Assembly: GCA_016182965.1 (NCBI GenBank)
Contig: JACPFM010000091.1
Location: 62,001 to 126,000, forward strand
Source: Deltaproteobacteria bacterium
GTDB taxonomy: Bacteria > Myxococcota_A > Polyangia > Polyangiales > JADJMO01
Direction: 5' to 3'
Length of the DNA stretch: 64,000 bases
Numbering within the stretch: the stretch's first letter is position 1; each line of letters begins with the position of its first letter. The position numbers and the translations under genes are program-made. The notes under the pieces are model-generated. The model ran no database searches, was not told the origin of the DNA, and saw only the letters and a list, made by a program, of their open reading frames with translations. Below are positions 57,335 to 64,000 of the stretch, piece after piece.

Positions 57335-58699
57335 ATGGACTGGATCGTCCGCCCGATCGCGCAGGGGCTCCGGGGCGTCGTGCGCGTCCCCTCCGACAAG
57401 AGCATCGGTCACCGCGCGGTGATCCTCGGCGCGCTCGCCGACGGCACGAGCACGCTGCGGCGGTTCTCCTTCGGCGAGGACAACGTCTCGACGCTGAAGG
57501 CCTTCGAGGCGATGGGCGTCGCGCACGAGATCCTCGAGCAGGGGAGCGTGAAGCAGCCGATCGACGGGAGGCCGCTCGACTGCGGCAACAGCGGCACCAC
57601 CATGCGCCTGCTCGCCGGCCTGCTGTGCGCGCAGGAGTTCGGCTCCACGCTCGTCGGCGACGAGTCGCTCATGCGCCGGCCGATGCGTCGCGTGCTCGAG
57701 CCGCTGCGCCGGCGCGGCGCGCACTGCCGCGGGCAGAAGCACCCGACCAAGGACGACGAGACCGCGCCGATCCGCATCGCGCCGCTCGTCGAGGGCGAGG
57801 CGCTGACCGGCATCGAGGTCGCCCTCGAGATCGCGAGCGCCCAGGTCAAGTCCGCGCTGCTGCTCTCCGGGCTCTACGCGCACGGCCCCACCGTCGTGCA
57901 GGAGCCGACGCTCTCGCGCGATCACACCGAGCGCATGTTCGAAGGGGCAGGGGTGCCGCTGCGCCGCGTGGGCTCCGTCGTGCAGCTCGATCCCGCCGGG
58001 TGGGACGGGCGCATCGCGCCGTTCGACATCACCATCCCCGGCGATCCGTCGGCCGCGTCGTTCCTCGTCGTCGCCGCGAATGTCATCCCGGGCAGCGTGC
58101 TCCGGGTCGTCGACGTCGGGGTGAACCCCACGCGCACCGGCGCGTTCGACGTGCTGCGCGCGATGAACGCCGGCGCGGAGCTGGTGAGCAAGGGCGACGT
58201 GTCGGGCGAGCCGATCGCGCACCTCGAGACCTCGGCCGCGGTCGACGAGAGCGGCGCGGGCATGCGCGCGACGATGATCGGCGGCGAGCTGGTCCCGCGC
58301 GCCATCGACGAGATCCCCGTGCTCTGCGTGGCCGCCGCGCGCGCGAGCGGGACCACCGTCGTGCGCGACGCGGCCGAGCTCCGCGTCAAGGAGAGCGATC
58401 GCATCGCGACCATGGCCGAGGTGCTCCGCGCCTTCGGCGTCGACGCGCGCGAGCTCCCCGACGGGCTCGAGATCGTCGGCAAGCCGACCGGACCGCTCCG
58501 CGCGGCCACCGTCGCCTCCAAGGGCGACCACCGCATCGCGATGTCGGCGGCCCTCCTCGCGCTGCGCGGCGACGGGCCCTCGATCATCCGCGACGTCGAC
58601 TGCGTCGCCACGAGCTTCCCCGGCTTCGCGCGCACGCTCGCCGATCTCGGCGCCTCCATCGACGAGGTCGAGGAGGTCGATGAGGCCGGGCACGGCTGA
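57335..58699 (+). CDS. aroA: 3-phosphoshikimate 1-carboxyvinyltransferase (EPSP synthase)
   Basis: A 454-residue protein of the shikimate pathway. Conserved parts include RVPSDKSIGHRAVILGALADG, the substrate-binding LDCGNSGTTMRLLAGLL, IASAQVKSALLLSGLYA, SRDHTERMFEGAGV, ITIPGDPSAASFLVVAA, EIPVLCVAAARASGTTVVRDAAELRVKESDRI and GDHRIAMSAALLALRG. A promoter-like element lies upstream and the start ATG 57335 is close to it. It starts a tight run with cmk and the GYF-like gene. The product leads to chorismate, used by the neighbouring PheA-type proteins. Confidence 0.94.
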   Translation: MDWIVRPIAQGLRGVVRVPSDKSIGHRAVILGALADGTSTLRRFSFGEDNVSTLKAFEAMGVAHEILEQGSVKQPIDGRPLDCGNSGTTMRLLAGLLCAQEFGSTLVGDESLMRRPMRRVLEPLRRRGAHCRGQKHPTKDDETAPIRIAPLVEGEALTGIEVALEIASAQVKSALLLSGLYAHGPTVVQEPTLSRDHTERMFEGAGVPLRRVGSVVQLDPAGWDGRIAPFDITIPGDPSAASFLVVAANVIPGSVLRVVDVGVNPTRTGAFDVLRAMNAGAELVSKGDVSGEPIAHLETSAAVDESGAGMRATMIGGELVPRAIDEIPVLCVAAARASGTTVVRDAAELRVKESDRIATMAEVLRAFGVDARELPDGLEIVGKPTGPLRAATVASKGDHRIAMSAALLALRGDGPSIIRDVDCVATSFPGFARTLADLGASIDEVEEVDEAGHG

Positions 58700-58782
58700 G
58701 AACGCGCGGTCCCGCGGCGGGCCGGCGGTCGGCTGCCGAAGCGGTTTACGCCGCGCCACGCAACGGGTAGCACCCGGGACGG

Positions 58783-59490
58783 ATGAGCAGGAGCGCGATC
58801 ATCGCGATGGACGGCCCGGCGGGGGCCGGCAAGAGCTCGGTCGCGCGGCGCCTCGCGCAGGCGCTCGGGTTCACCCTCCTCGACACCGGCGCGCTCTATC
58901 GCGCGGTCGCCTGGGCGGCCGATCGCGCAGGCGTCGCCCTCGACGACGCCGCGCGGGTCACCCACGTCGCCGACGATCTGGTGCGGCGCGGCGCCATCCG
59001 CATCGAGCCCGCCGAGGGGAGCGGCATGCGCTTGATCGTCGACGGGCGGGCGCTCGGCGACGAGATCCGAACCCCCGAGATCAGCATGGGCGCGAGCAAG
59101 GTCAGCGCGATCCCCGGCGTGCGCGCGGCCCTGCTCGATCTGCAGCGGGACTTCGCGGAGGGCGGCGTCGCCAGGGGCGTGGTCGCCGAGGGGCGCGACA
59201 TCGGCACCGTCGTCTTCCCCGACGCCGATCTGAAGATCTTCCTCACCGCGTCGGTCGAGGAGCGCGCGCGCCGCAGGCACGTCGAGCTCGCGGCGCGGGG
59301 GTCGCAGGTCAGCCTGGAGCAGACGCGCGCCGAGGTCGTCACCCGCGACAAGCAGGACGAGGAGCGCCCCATCGCGCCGCTCCGTCGCGCCGACGACGCG
59401 GTGCTCGTCGACTCGAGCGCGCTCGAGGTCGACGACGCGGTCGCCCTCTGCCTTCGGCTCGCGCGCGAGCGGCTCGGGGAGCGCGGGTGA
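58783..59490 (+). CDS. cmk: Cytidylate kinase
   Basis: A 235-residue protein that phosphorylates CMP and dCMP. The P-loop is AMDGPAGAGKSSVARRLAQAL; LDTGALYRAVAWAADRAG, VVAEGRDIGTVVFPDADLKIFLTASVEERARRRH and RDKQDEERPIAPLRRADDAVLVDSSAL are family signatures. ATG 58783 is preceded by 83 bases from aroA; aroA-cmk pairs are common. Its stop TGA overlaps the ATG of the following GYF-like gene. Confidence 0.94.
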   Translation: MSRSAIIAMDGPAGAGKSSVARRLAQALGFTLLDTGALYRAVAWAADRAGVALDDAARVTHVADDLVRRGAIRIEPAEGSGMRLIVDGRALGDEIRTPEISMGASKVSAIPGVRAALLDLQRDFAEGGVARGVVAEGRDIGTVVFPDADLKIFLTASVEERARRRHVELAARGSQVSLEQTRAEVVTRDKQDEERPIAPLRRADDAVLVDSSALEVDDAVALCLRLARERLGERG

Positions 59491-61091
59491 TGGCGCGCGC
59501 GATCCCGCCGCTCGTCCACGTCCGGGCGCCTTCTCCCGCGGCGTCGCGGCCCAGCGTCGCGCCCCCGTCGTCGAGCAGCGTCGACGACCTCTCCGCGCGC
59601 ACCATGCCGGTCGACACGCTCCGCCGCGAGCTGCAGTCCGGCGCGCTGCCGCGCGACACCGAGGTGCTCTTCGCCGGCCTCGGCGACTGGACGGCCGCGA
59701 CCGAAATCCCCGAGCTCTGGATCGCTCCGGCGCCCGTGCCCGTCGCGGCCGAGGACCCGGCGCTCGAGCACGATGCGGCGGTCCCCTCGATCCCCGTGTC
59801 CTCGACCTCGTCGTCGCCCAAGCGGCGCAGCTTCGGCGCGCTGGCGATCGTCGGCGCGGCCTCGGCGGCGCTCGCGTTGCTCGCGGTCGGCGCCGCGTCG
59901 ATCTACTTCTTCTACTTCTATTACAAACCGGTCGCGGTGCTGCACCTGCCGCGGCAGTGCGTCGCGGCCGCGCGCGCCGAGGTGTGGGACGTCGGGCGGT
60001 TCGAGCCGCTCGTGAAGAAGCTGGTGCCGGCGATCGAGCAGGCGACGAGGCCGCCGCCGCCGCCCGGTCCTCCTCCGCCGCCGGCGCCCACGCTCGAAGA
60101 GCGGCTCAAGTCGCATGCGAACATCGATCTCTCGCGCGGCGAGCTGCACGAGGTCGCCGCGTGCGTGTTCCAGGACACGACCATCCCGACCGGCACCAAG
60201 GACCCGCTGGTCGGGTACCGCGCGATCGTCGCCATCGGCGGCAAGTTCCGTTCGGGTGTCATCCCCGGGCTGTTCGAGGCGCTGCGCCCGGAGCTCGCGC
60301 CGCTCGCACCGCGCCTCGACGGCAGCGGCGAGTCCGCGGTCATCCGCATCCTGCCCTCGAAGGCGAGCGGCGGCATCGCCTTCGTCATCGGCCAGGCCGA
60401 GGACGGCACGATCCTCGTCGCGCCGAACGACGCCGCGCTCGCCGCCGCGCGCGAGCCGCGCACCGAGGAAGAGGCGCACGCCACCACCGGGCTCCGCGAG
60501 CAGGGCTCGCTCGAGATCACCCTCGAGCACGTGTTCTTCGGCCTGGTGTTCCGCTACGACGCGCTCGGCCCTCCTCCGGCCGGCTTCGAGGCGATCTACA
60601 AGCCGCTCGCCGACGTCACCCAGGGCCGCTTCGCGCTGACCCTCGGCAAGCAGCCGAAGGTCGAGCTGTCGTTCGAGCAGAAGACCGAGAGCGCCGCCAA
60701 GGAGACCGAGGGCGCGCTCCGCAAGCTCCTCGAGATCGGCAACAGCGAGCTCACCAAGGTGCCCAAGGACTGGGCCGGCGAGCACGCCGCGCTCGGCGGC
60801 GCCCGCGTGCGCCGCGACGACACGCGCGTCGACGTCGTCCTCGACTTCCGCCTGCCCGACGTCGATCGGGGCGCCGGCGAATTCGCCGATCAGATCAAGG
60901 ACCCGGCCTCGCCGTTCCGCAAGTCGACCTGGCCGGTCGTCGCGTGGAAGCTCGGCGTCGGTCCGAAGCCCGCATCCAGCGCGGCCACGAGCGCCTCTAT
61001 CGTACCGGGCGCGCCGGGCGTGCCGGGCGCGCCGAGCGCGCCCCCGTCGTTCCCGCCGCCGCCGCCCCTGCCGACCGAGGAAGAAGACTGA
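59490..61091 (+). CDS. Single-span membrane protein with GYF_2-like N-terminal domain
   Basis: A 533-residue protein. Residues about 30-80 (DLSARTMPVDTLRRELQSGALPRDTEVLFAGLGDWTAATEIPELW) fit the GYF_2/DUF4339 pattern. One membrane helix follows (AIVGAASAALALLAVGAASIYFFYFYY), then a large external domain of about 340 residues with Pro-rich linkers (RPPPPPGPPPPPAPT) and a Pro-rich end. The N-terminal domain would be cytoplasmic. The external part has beta-rich blocks similar to the 56228 lipoprotein. ATG 59490 overlaps the cmk stop; GTG 59487 is in frame. Confidence 0.76.
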   Translation: MARAIPPLVHVRAPSPAASRPSVAPPSSSSVDDLSARTMPVDTLRRELQSGALPRDTEVLFAGLGDWTAATEIPELWIAPAPVPVAAEDPALEHDAAVPSIPVSSTSSSPKRRSFGALAIVGAASAALALLAVGAASIYFFYFYYKPVAVLHLPRQCVAAARAEVWDVGRFEPLVKKLVPAIEQATRPPPPPGPPPPPAPTLEERLKSHANIDLSRGELHEVAACVFQDTTIPTGTKDPLVGYRAIVAIGGKFRSGVIPGLFEALRPELAPLAPRLDGSGESAVIRILPSKASGGIAFVIGQAEDGTILVAPNDAALAAAREPRTEEEAHATTGLREQGSLEITLEHVFFGLVFRYDALGPPPAGFEAIYKPLADVTQGRFALTLGKQPKVELSFEQKTESAAKETEGALRKLLEIGNSELTKVPKDWAGEHAALGGARVRRDDTRVDVVLDFRLPDVDRGAGEFADQIKDPASPFRKSTWPVVAWKLGVGPKPASSAATSASIVPGAPGVPGAPSAPPSFPPPPPLPTEEED

Positions 61092-62059
61092 TGAGCACCG
61101 GTCCCGGCGAGGAGGCGATGTCGGCCGAGGATCGTACGAGCAACGGCCCTGCGCCCGACGCGCGCGGCGGCATCGTCGGCGGCTTGATCAAGACGATCCG
61201 CCCGCACCAGTGGGTGAAGAACCTCTTCGTCCTCGCGCCGATCGTCTTCGCGAAGAACGTCTTCCACCCCGATCTGCTCACGCGCGCCCTGGCCGCGGTG
61301 GCGGTGTTCTGCGTGCTGTCCGGCGCGGTCTACACGCTCAACGACATCGTCGACGTCGACGCCGATCGCGTCCATCCGACCAAGCGCAATCGACCGATCG
61401 CGTCCGGGCGCGTGCCGCTGCCGGTGGCGCGCGTGTTCCTGGTGGTGCTGGTCGTGTCGGCGCTCGTCGCCGCGGGCATCTTCTTCCGGCCGGCGTTCCT
61501 CGGCGCGGCGACCGCGTACTTCCTGCTGAACATCGCGTATTCGCTCAGGCTGAAGAAGATCCCGTTCCTCGACGTGGCCTGCATCTCCGCGGGCTTCGTG
61601 CTGCGCGTGCTCGGCGGCGGCTTCGCGATCGACGTGCGGGTCAGCTGGTACATGGTCGCGTGCACCGCGCTGCTCGCGCTCTTCCTCGGCTTCGGCAAGC
61701 GGCGCCACGAGATCGCGCAGGAGCACGCCGGCAAACAGCGCAAGTCGCTCGAGAGCTACAGCGCCGGCGGGCTGAACGCGGCGCTCGGGATCACCGGCGC
61801 GCTGACGCTCGGGGTCTACGTCGCCTACACGCTCGACCCGGACACCATCGCCTTCTTCCAGTCCGATCAGCTGTGGATGACCACGCCGTCGGTGCTCATC
61901 GGCATCTGGCGCTTCGTGCAGATCGTCCGCGGGCACCCCAAATCCGAGTCGCCGACGCAGGAGATGCTCCGCGACGGGCTCTTCGTGTTGAATCTCGCAG
62001 CCTGGGCGATCGTCGTGCTGGTGATCGTGTACCGTATCCGTCCGACGGCCGGCCCCTGA
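61091..62059 (+). CDS. UbiA-family prenyltransferase (decaprenyl-phosphate phosphoribosyltransferase-like)
   Basis: A 322-residue protein with about nine membrane helices. The first Asp-rich motif is NDIVDVDADRVHPTKRNRPIASG, and PHQWVKNLFVLAPIVFAKNVF is typical of the 5-phosphoribosyl-1-diphosphate:decaprenyl-phosphate branch. The second motif region is SLRLKKIPFLDVACISAGFVLRVLGGG. A 25-residue charged N-terminus precedes the helices. The enzyme would make decaprenylphosphoryl ribose, a donor for GT-C enzymes such as the 47742 protein; the link is inference. The start overlaps the previous stop by one base (TGATG). Confidence 0.86.
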   Translation: MSTGPGEEAMSAEDRTSNGPAPDARGGIVGGLIKTIRPHQWVKNLFVLAPIVFAKNVFHPDLLTRALAAVAVFCVLSGAVYTLNDIVDVDADRVHPTKRNRPIASGRVPLPVARVFLVVLVVSALVAAGIFFRPAFLGAATAYFLLNIAYSLRLKKIPFLDVACISAGFVLRVLGGGFAIDVRVSWYMVACTALLALFLGFGKRRHEIAQEHAGKQRKSLESYSAGGLNAALGITGALTLGVYVAYTLDPDTIAFFQSDQLWMTTPSVLIGIWRFVQIVRGHPKSESPTQEMLRDGLFVLNLAAWAIVVLVIVYRIRPTAGP

Positions 62060-62153
62060 GGAGCCCGTCCACGACGGCTCCCCGCTCCCGCTCCCGCTCC
62101 CGCCCCCGGGCTTCCTCGCTCCGGCAGGCGGAACCCTCACCGGAGGCCCATTC

Positions 62154-62897
62154 ATGCGCGTTTCGATCATCACCTCGCTGTCGCTGTGCGTGCTCGCGGG
62201 CTGCGTGATCCGCGAGGTTCCGCCGAGCAACGCCCCGGCGCCCGCTGCTCCGGCCGCTGCCGCTCCCGCCGCGCCCGCTGCACCGGCCGCTGCCGCCCCG
62301 GCGGCCGCAGCGCCCGCGGCCGCAGCGCCTGCGCCCGCCGCGACCGGAACCCCCGCGGCTCCTGCCGCGCCCGGCGGCATGGCCATCCAGAAGCCGATCC
62401 GCGCCCCCGAGGTCAACAAGGTCATCGCCTTCGGCGGACCCAAGGCCGACCTCACCACCATCAAGGGCGAGGTGTTCGCGATCCCCGACTCGACCAAGAA
62501 CCTCCCGAGCTTCGCCGGGCTGGCGCCGTTCGCGACGATCTACACGTCGTCGTGGAACGTCGCGCCGCGCAAGTTCACCGAGGGCTTCCCCGGCATCGGC
62601 GAGAAGGTCGAGTGGTTCGCCATCCGCTGGGAGGGCACGGTCAACGCGAAGACCGCCGGCGTGCACGTCTTCAAGATCAAGTCCGACGACGGCGCGCGCG
62701 TGGTGATCGACGGGCAGCAGGTCGTCGCCAACGACGGCCTCCACCCGCCCACCGAGTCGCAGGGGCAGACGCTGCTCAACGCCGGCGATCACCAGCTGGT
62801 CGTCGAGTACTTCCAGGGGCCGAAGTACGAGATCGCGCTGCAGATCTGGGTCACCGCACCGGGCGGCGCGCCGAAGATCCTCACCAACAAGTTCTGA
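62154..62897 (+). CDS. PA14-domain lipoprotein
   Basis: A 247-residue protein. The signal peptide MRVSIITSLSLCVLAGC ends at lipobox Cys17. An Ala/Pro-rich low-complexity linker of about 60 residues follows. The C-terminal 130 residues are a PA14-like domain: FAIRWEGTVNAKTAGVHVFKIKSDDGARVVIDGQQVV and GDHQLVVEYFQGPKYEIALQIWV. PA14 domains bind carbohydrates at the cell surface. It lies 94 bases after the UbiA-type gene. The next gene starts one base before its stop (TGATG). Confidence 0.86.
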   Translation: MRVSIITSLSLCVLAGCVIREVPPSNAPAPAAPAAAAPAAPAAPAAAAPAAAAPAAAAPAPAATGTPAAPAAPGGMAIQKPIRAPEVNKVIAFGGPKADLTTIKGEVFAIPDSTKNLPSFAGLAPFATIYTSSWNVAPRKFTEGFPGIGEKVEWFAIRWEGTVNAKTAGVHVFKIKSDDGARVVIDGQQVVANDGLHPPTESQGQTLLNAGDHQLVVEYFQGPKYEIALQIWVTAPGGAPKILTNKF

Positions 62898-63577
62898 TGC
62901 CCCGCCGCTCTCTCGGGGCGCACGTCACGACCTTCGCGACCGCGGCGACCGGAGCAAGCGCAGCAACCGCGGCCGTTGCGGTCACTGCGATCGCGTTGGT
63001 CGTGACGGCGTGCGGGTCGGGCAAGCCCGCGTCCACCGCGCCGGCGCCTTCGGCGAAGCCGGTCGCCTCGGCGTCGGCGTCGGCGCCCGAGCCGCCGCTG
63101 CCGCCGCACCTCGCGCAGTTCCCCGGGCTGTACGTCCGCAAGGGCGATCAGATCGTCGACGCGCCGCCGGCCGACGTGGCCGTCGCCAAGAGCTACCCGC
63201 GCGCCAAGGACAAGGGGCCGCTCGTCGACGGCCATCGCCTGACCCTCCTCTCGGCCAAGCGCCAATATCGCGTGGGCGAGGAGATCCGCGTGATCCACGT
63301 GCACGAGGTGGTGGCCGAGGGCGAGCAGGTCTTCCCGATGGGCCCGAAGCCGGTGCGCGGAGAGCTCGTCGACGGCAAGCTGGTGACCCCGACGGTGCTC
63401 GCCGACGTCGATCCCTTCCAGCCCGAGGTCTACGACGGCGTGGTGCTGACCTCGCCGGCCGTCGACTACAACTGGGAGATCACGACCTACCGGTTCAGCG
63501 CGCCCGGCAAGCGCCAGATCCAGTGGCGCCTCGGGAAGTACGCGTCGAACGTGCTCTTGCTCGAGATCACCCCCTGA
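62897..63577 (+). CDS. Lipoprotein of unknown function
   Basis: A 226-residue protein. The signal region ends ALVVTACGSGK, a lipobox at about Cys39, after an Ala/Thr-rich N-terminus that is longer than usual. The mature part starts with a Pro/Ala/Ser linker and continues LYVRKGDQIVDAPPADVAVAKSYPRAKDKGPLVDGHRLTLLSAKRQYRVGEEIRVIHVHEV, then strands ending WRLGKYASNVLLLEITP. No catalytic signature was found. It is translationally coupled to the PA14 gene upstream. Confidence 0.75.
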   Translation: MPRRSLGAHVTTFATAATGASAATAAVAVTAIALVVTACGSGKPASTAPAPSAKPVASASASAPEPPLPPHLAQFPGLYVRKGDQIVDAPPADVAVAKSYPRAKDKGPLVDGHRLTLLSAKRQYRVGEEIRVIHVHEVVAEGEQVFPMGPKPVRGELVDGKLVTPTVLADVDPFQPEVYDGVVLTSPAVDYNWEITTYRFSAPGKRQIQWRLGKYASNVLLLEITP

Positions 63578-63594
63578 CAGGGGAGCGAAGGTCC

Positions 63595-63756
63595 ACCATC
63601 GAAGGTCGAAGCCGCAGGCCGAGCAGGCCCGTCTGCGCCGCATCGGAGCCGTCCGCGCGTCTCGTCCGGGAAATCCGGCTCGATCGGGCTCGGTCTCGTC
63701 ACGGAGATGGCAGACCACTGACGACCGGACGACACCAGCCGTTCGACCTTCGACCT
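63595..63756. repeat. Inverted heptamer repeats in a 323-base gap
   Basis: GAAGGTCGAA (63601-63610) and TTCGACCTTCGAC (63742-63754) are inverted copies separated by about 130 bases. A CTGACGAC unit (63718-63725) lies between them. The gap 63578-63900 has no gene that I can support. Confidence 0.7.
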
Positions 63757-63900
63757 CGTGTGGAGCACCGACTGAGATCGGTTCAGGCCCCGAGCGCGCT
63801 ACGGCTCGACGGTGCGCTCGGGCTGACGCCCGTCGGGCCCTCGTCCGTTTCGGCCGTTCTTCGGTGACAGCGGGCCGGGTGCGCCCGCACAATTCGCTCG

Positions 63901-64000
63901 ATGCGCCCCTCGCTCCGTCCCGCTGCAGCGATCCCGGCCACCGGCGCGCGCGATCGATACGTGCCCGCGCAGCTCGAGTCGGTGTGGCGCTCGCGGTGGC
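63901..64000 (+). CDS. Start of a probable class I aminoacyl-tRNA synthetase (leucyl or valyl type)
   Basis: ATG 63901 opens MRPSLRPAAAIPATGARDRYVPAQLESVWRSRW to the right edge. The segment RYVPAQLESVWRSRW matches the opening helix YxPxxVExxWxxxW of leucyl- and valyl-tRNA synthetases. The catalytic HIGH motif lies beyond the window. The assignment rests on this short segment only. Confidence 0.55.
   Translation, partial: MRPSLRPAAAIPATGARDRYVPAQLESVWRSRW

Overview
This window is GC-rich chromosomal DNA (roughly 70 percent by eye) from a bacterium that is most likely a member of the Myxococcota, class Polyangia or a near relative. The lines of evidence are secreted proteins ending in a MYXO-CTERM-like tail (Gly/Cys motif, hydrophobic helix, Arg cluster), a cysteine-rich protein with repeated FCVDGVCC units, three tandem bactofilins, many lipoproteins, REC-PATAN response regulators, roadblock proteins and ECF sigma/FecR pairs. 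No phage, transposase, CRISPR array, tRNA or rRNA was seen. A genus cannot be named from this sequence.

Layout. 1-8.3 kb: a GMC oxidoreductase (cut by the left edge), a trypsin-like lipoprotein protease, a formylglycine-generating-enzyme-like secreted protein, and a minus-strand run of lipoprotein, DUF4159 protein, VWA/glutamine-amidotransferase-like membrane protein and lipoprotein. 8.4-10.3 kb: riboflavin synthase and a DHBP synthase whose GTP cyclohydrolase II half has lost its zinc ligands (ribH lies at 25.3 kb). 10.3-19.2 kb: eight minus-strand signalling genes, comprising two roadblock-domain proteins, a metallo-beta-lactamase-fold protein of the diiron ODP type, an OmpA-like protein, a LuxR-type regulator, a 1093-residue protein fusing two HD-GYP domains to a PAS/histidine kinase, and two REC-PATAN regulators. 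This is the best candidate here for an undescribed system. 19.4-25.2 kb: a large kelch/cysteine-rich surface protein, then a divergent arsenic-type transporter and ArsM-like methyltransferase. 25.3-32.6 kb: ribH, a lipoprotein, a metallophosphoesterase, rsgA, three bactofilins, pyrE, a small cysteine protein and pheA.

32.6-38.4 kb: an outer-membrane-type protein divergent from an ECF sigma/FecR pair, an orphan GAF protein and rluB. 38.3-41.2 kb: a minus-strand rpsP-khpA-[repeat island]-rimM-metalloprotease cluster. 41.4-47.1 kb: alpha/beta hydrolase, YgiQ-type radical SAM protein and polyphosphate kinase. 47.1-47.7 kb: two decayed gene remnants. 47.7-54.7 kb: a membrane glycosyltransferase-like protein, then a second ECF sigma/FecR/outer-membrane module, a processive family 2 glycosyltransferase and an OmpA lipoprotein. 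55.0-63.6 kb: a chorismate mutase/prephenate dehydratase-like protein with a degenerate dehydratase site, a lipoprotein, aroA, cmk, a GYF-like membrane protein, a UbiA-type prenyltransferase and two lipoproteins. The last 100 bases look like the start of a class I aminoacyl-tRNA synthetase.

Two themes cut across the genes. First, intergenic gaps carry 7-bp repeats of two flavours sharing CGAC (CGACCTT and CGACTGA), mostly as inverted pairs, densest in a 658-bp island inside the rpsP-khpA-rimM cluster. Second, at least six genes have a -10-like hexamer 6-7 bases before the start codon, which predicts leaderless transcripts.
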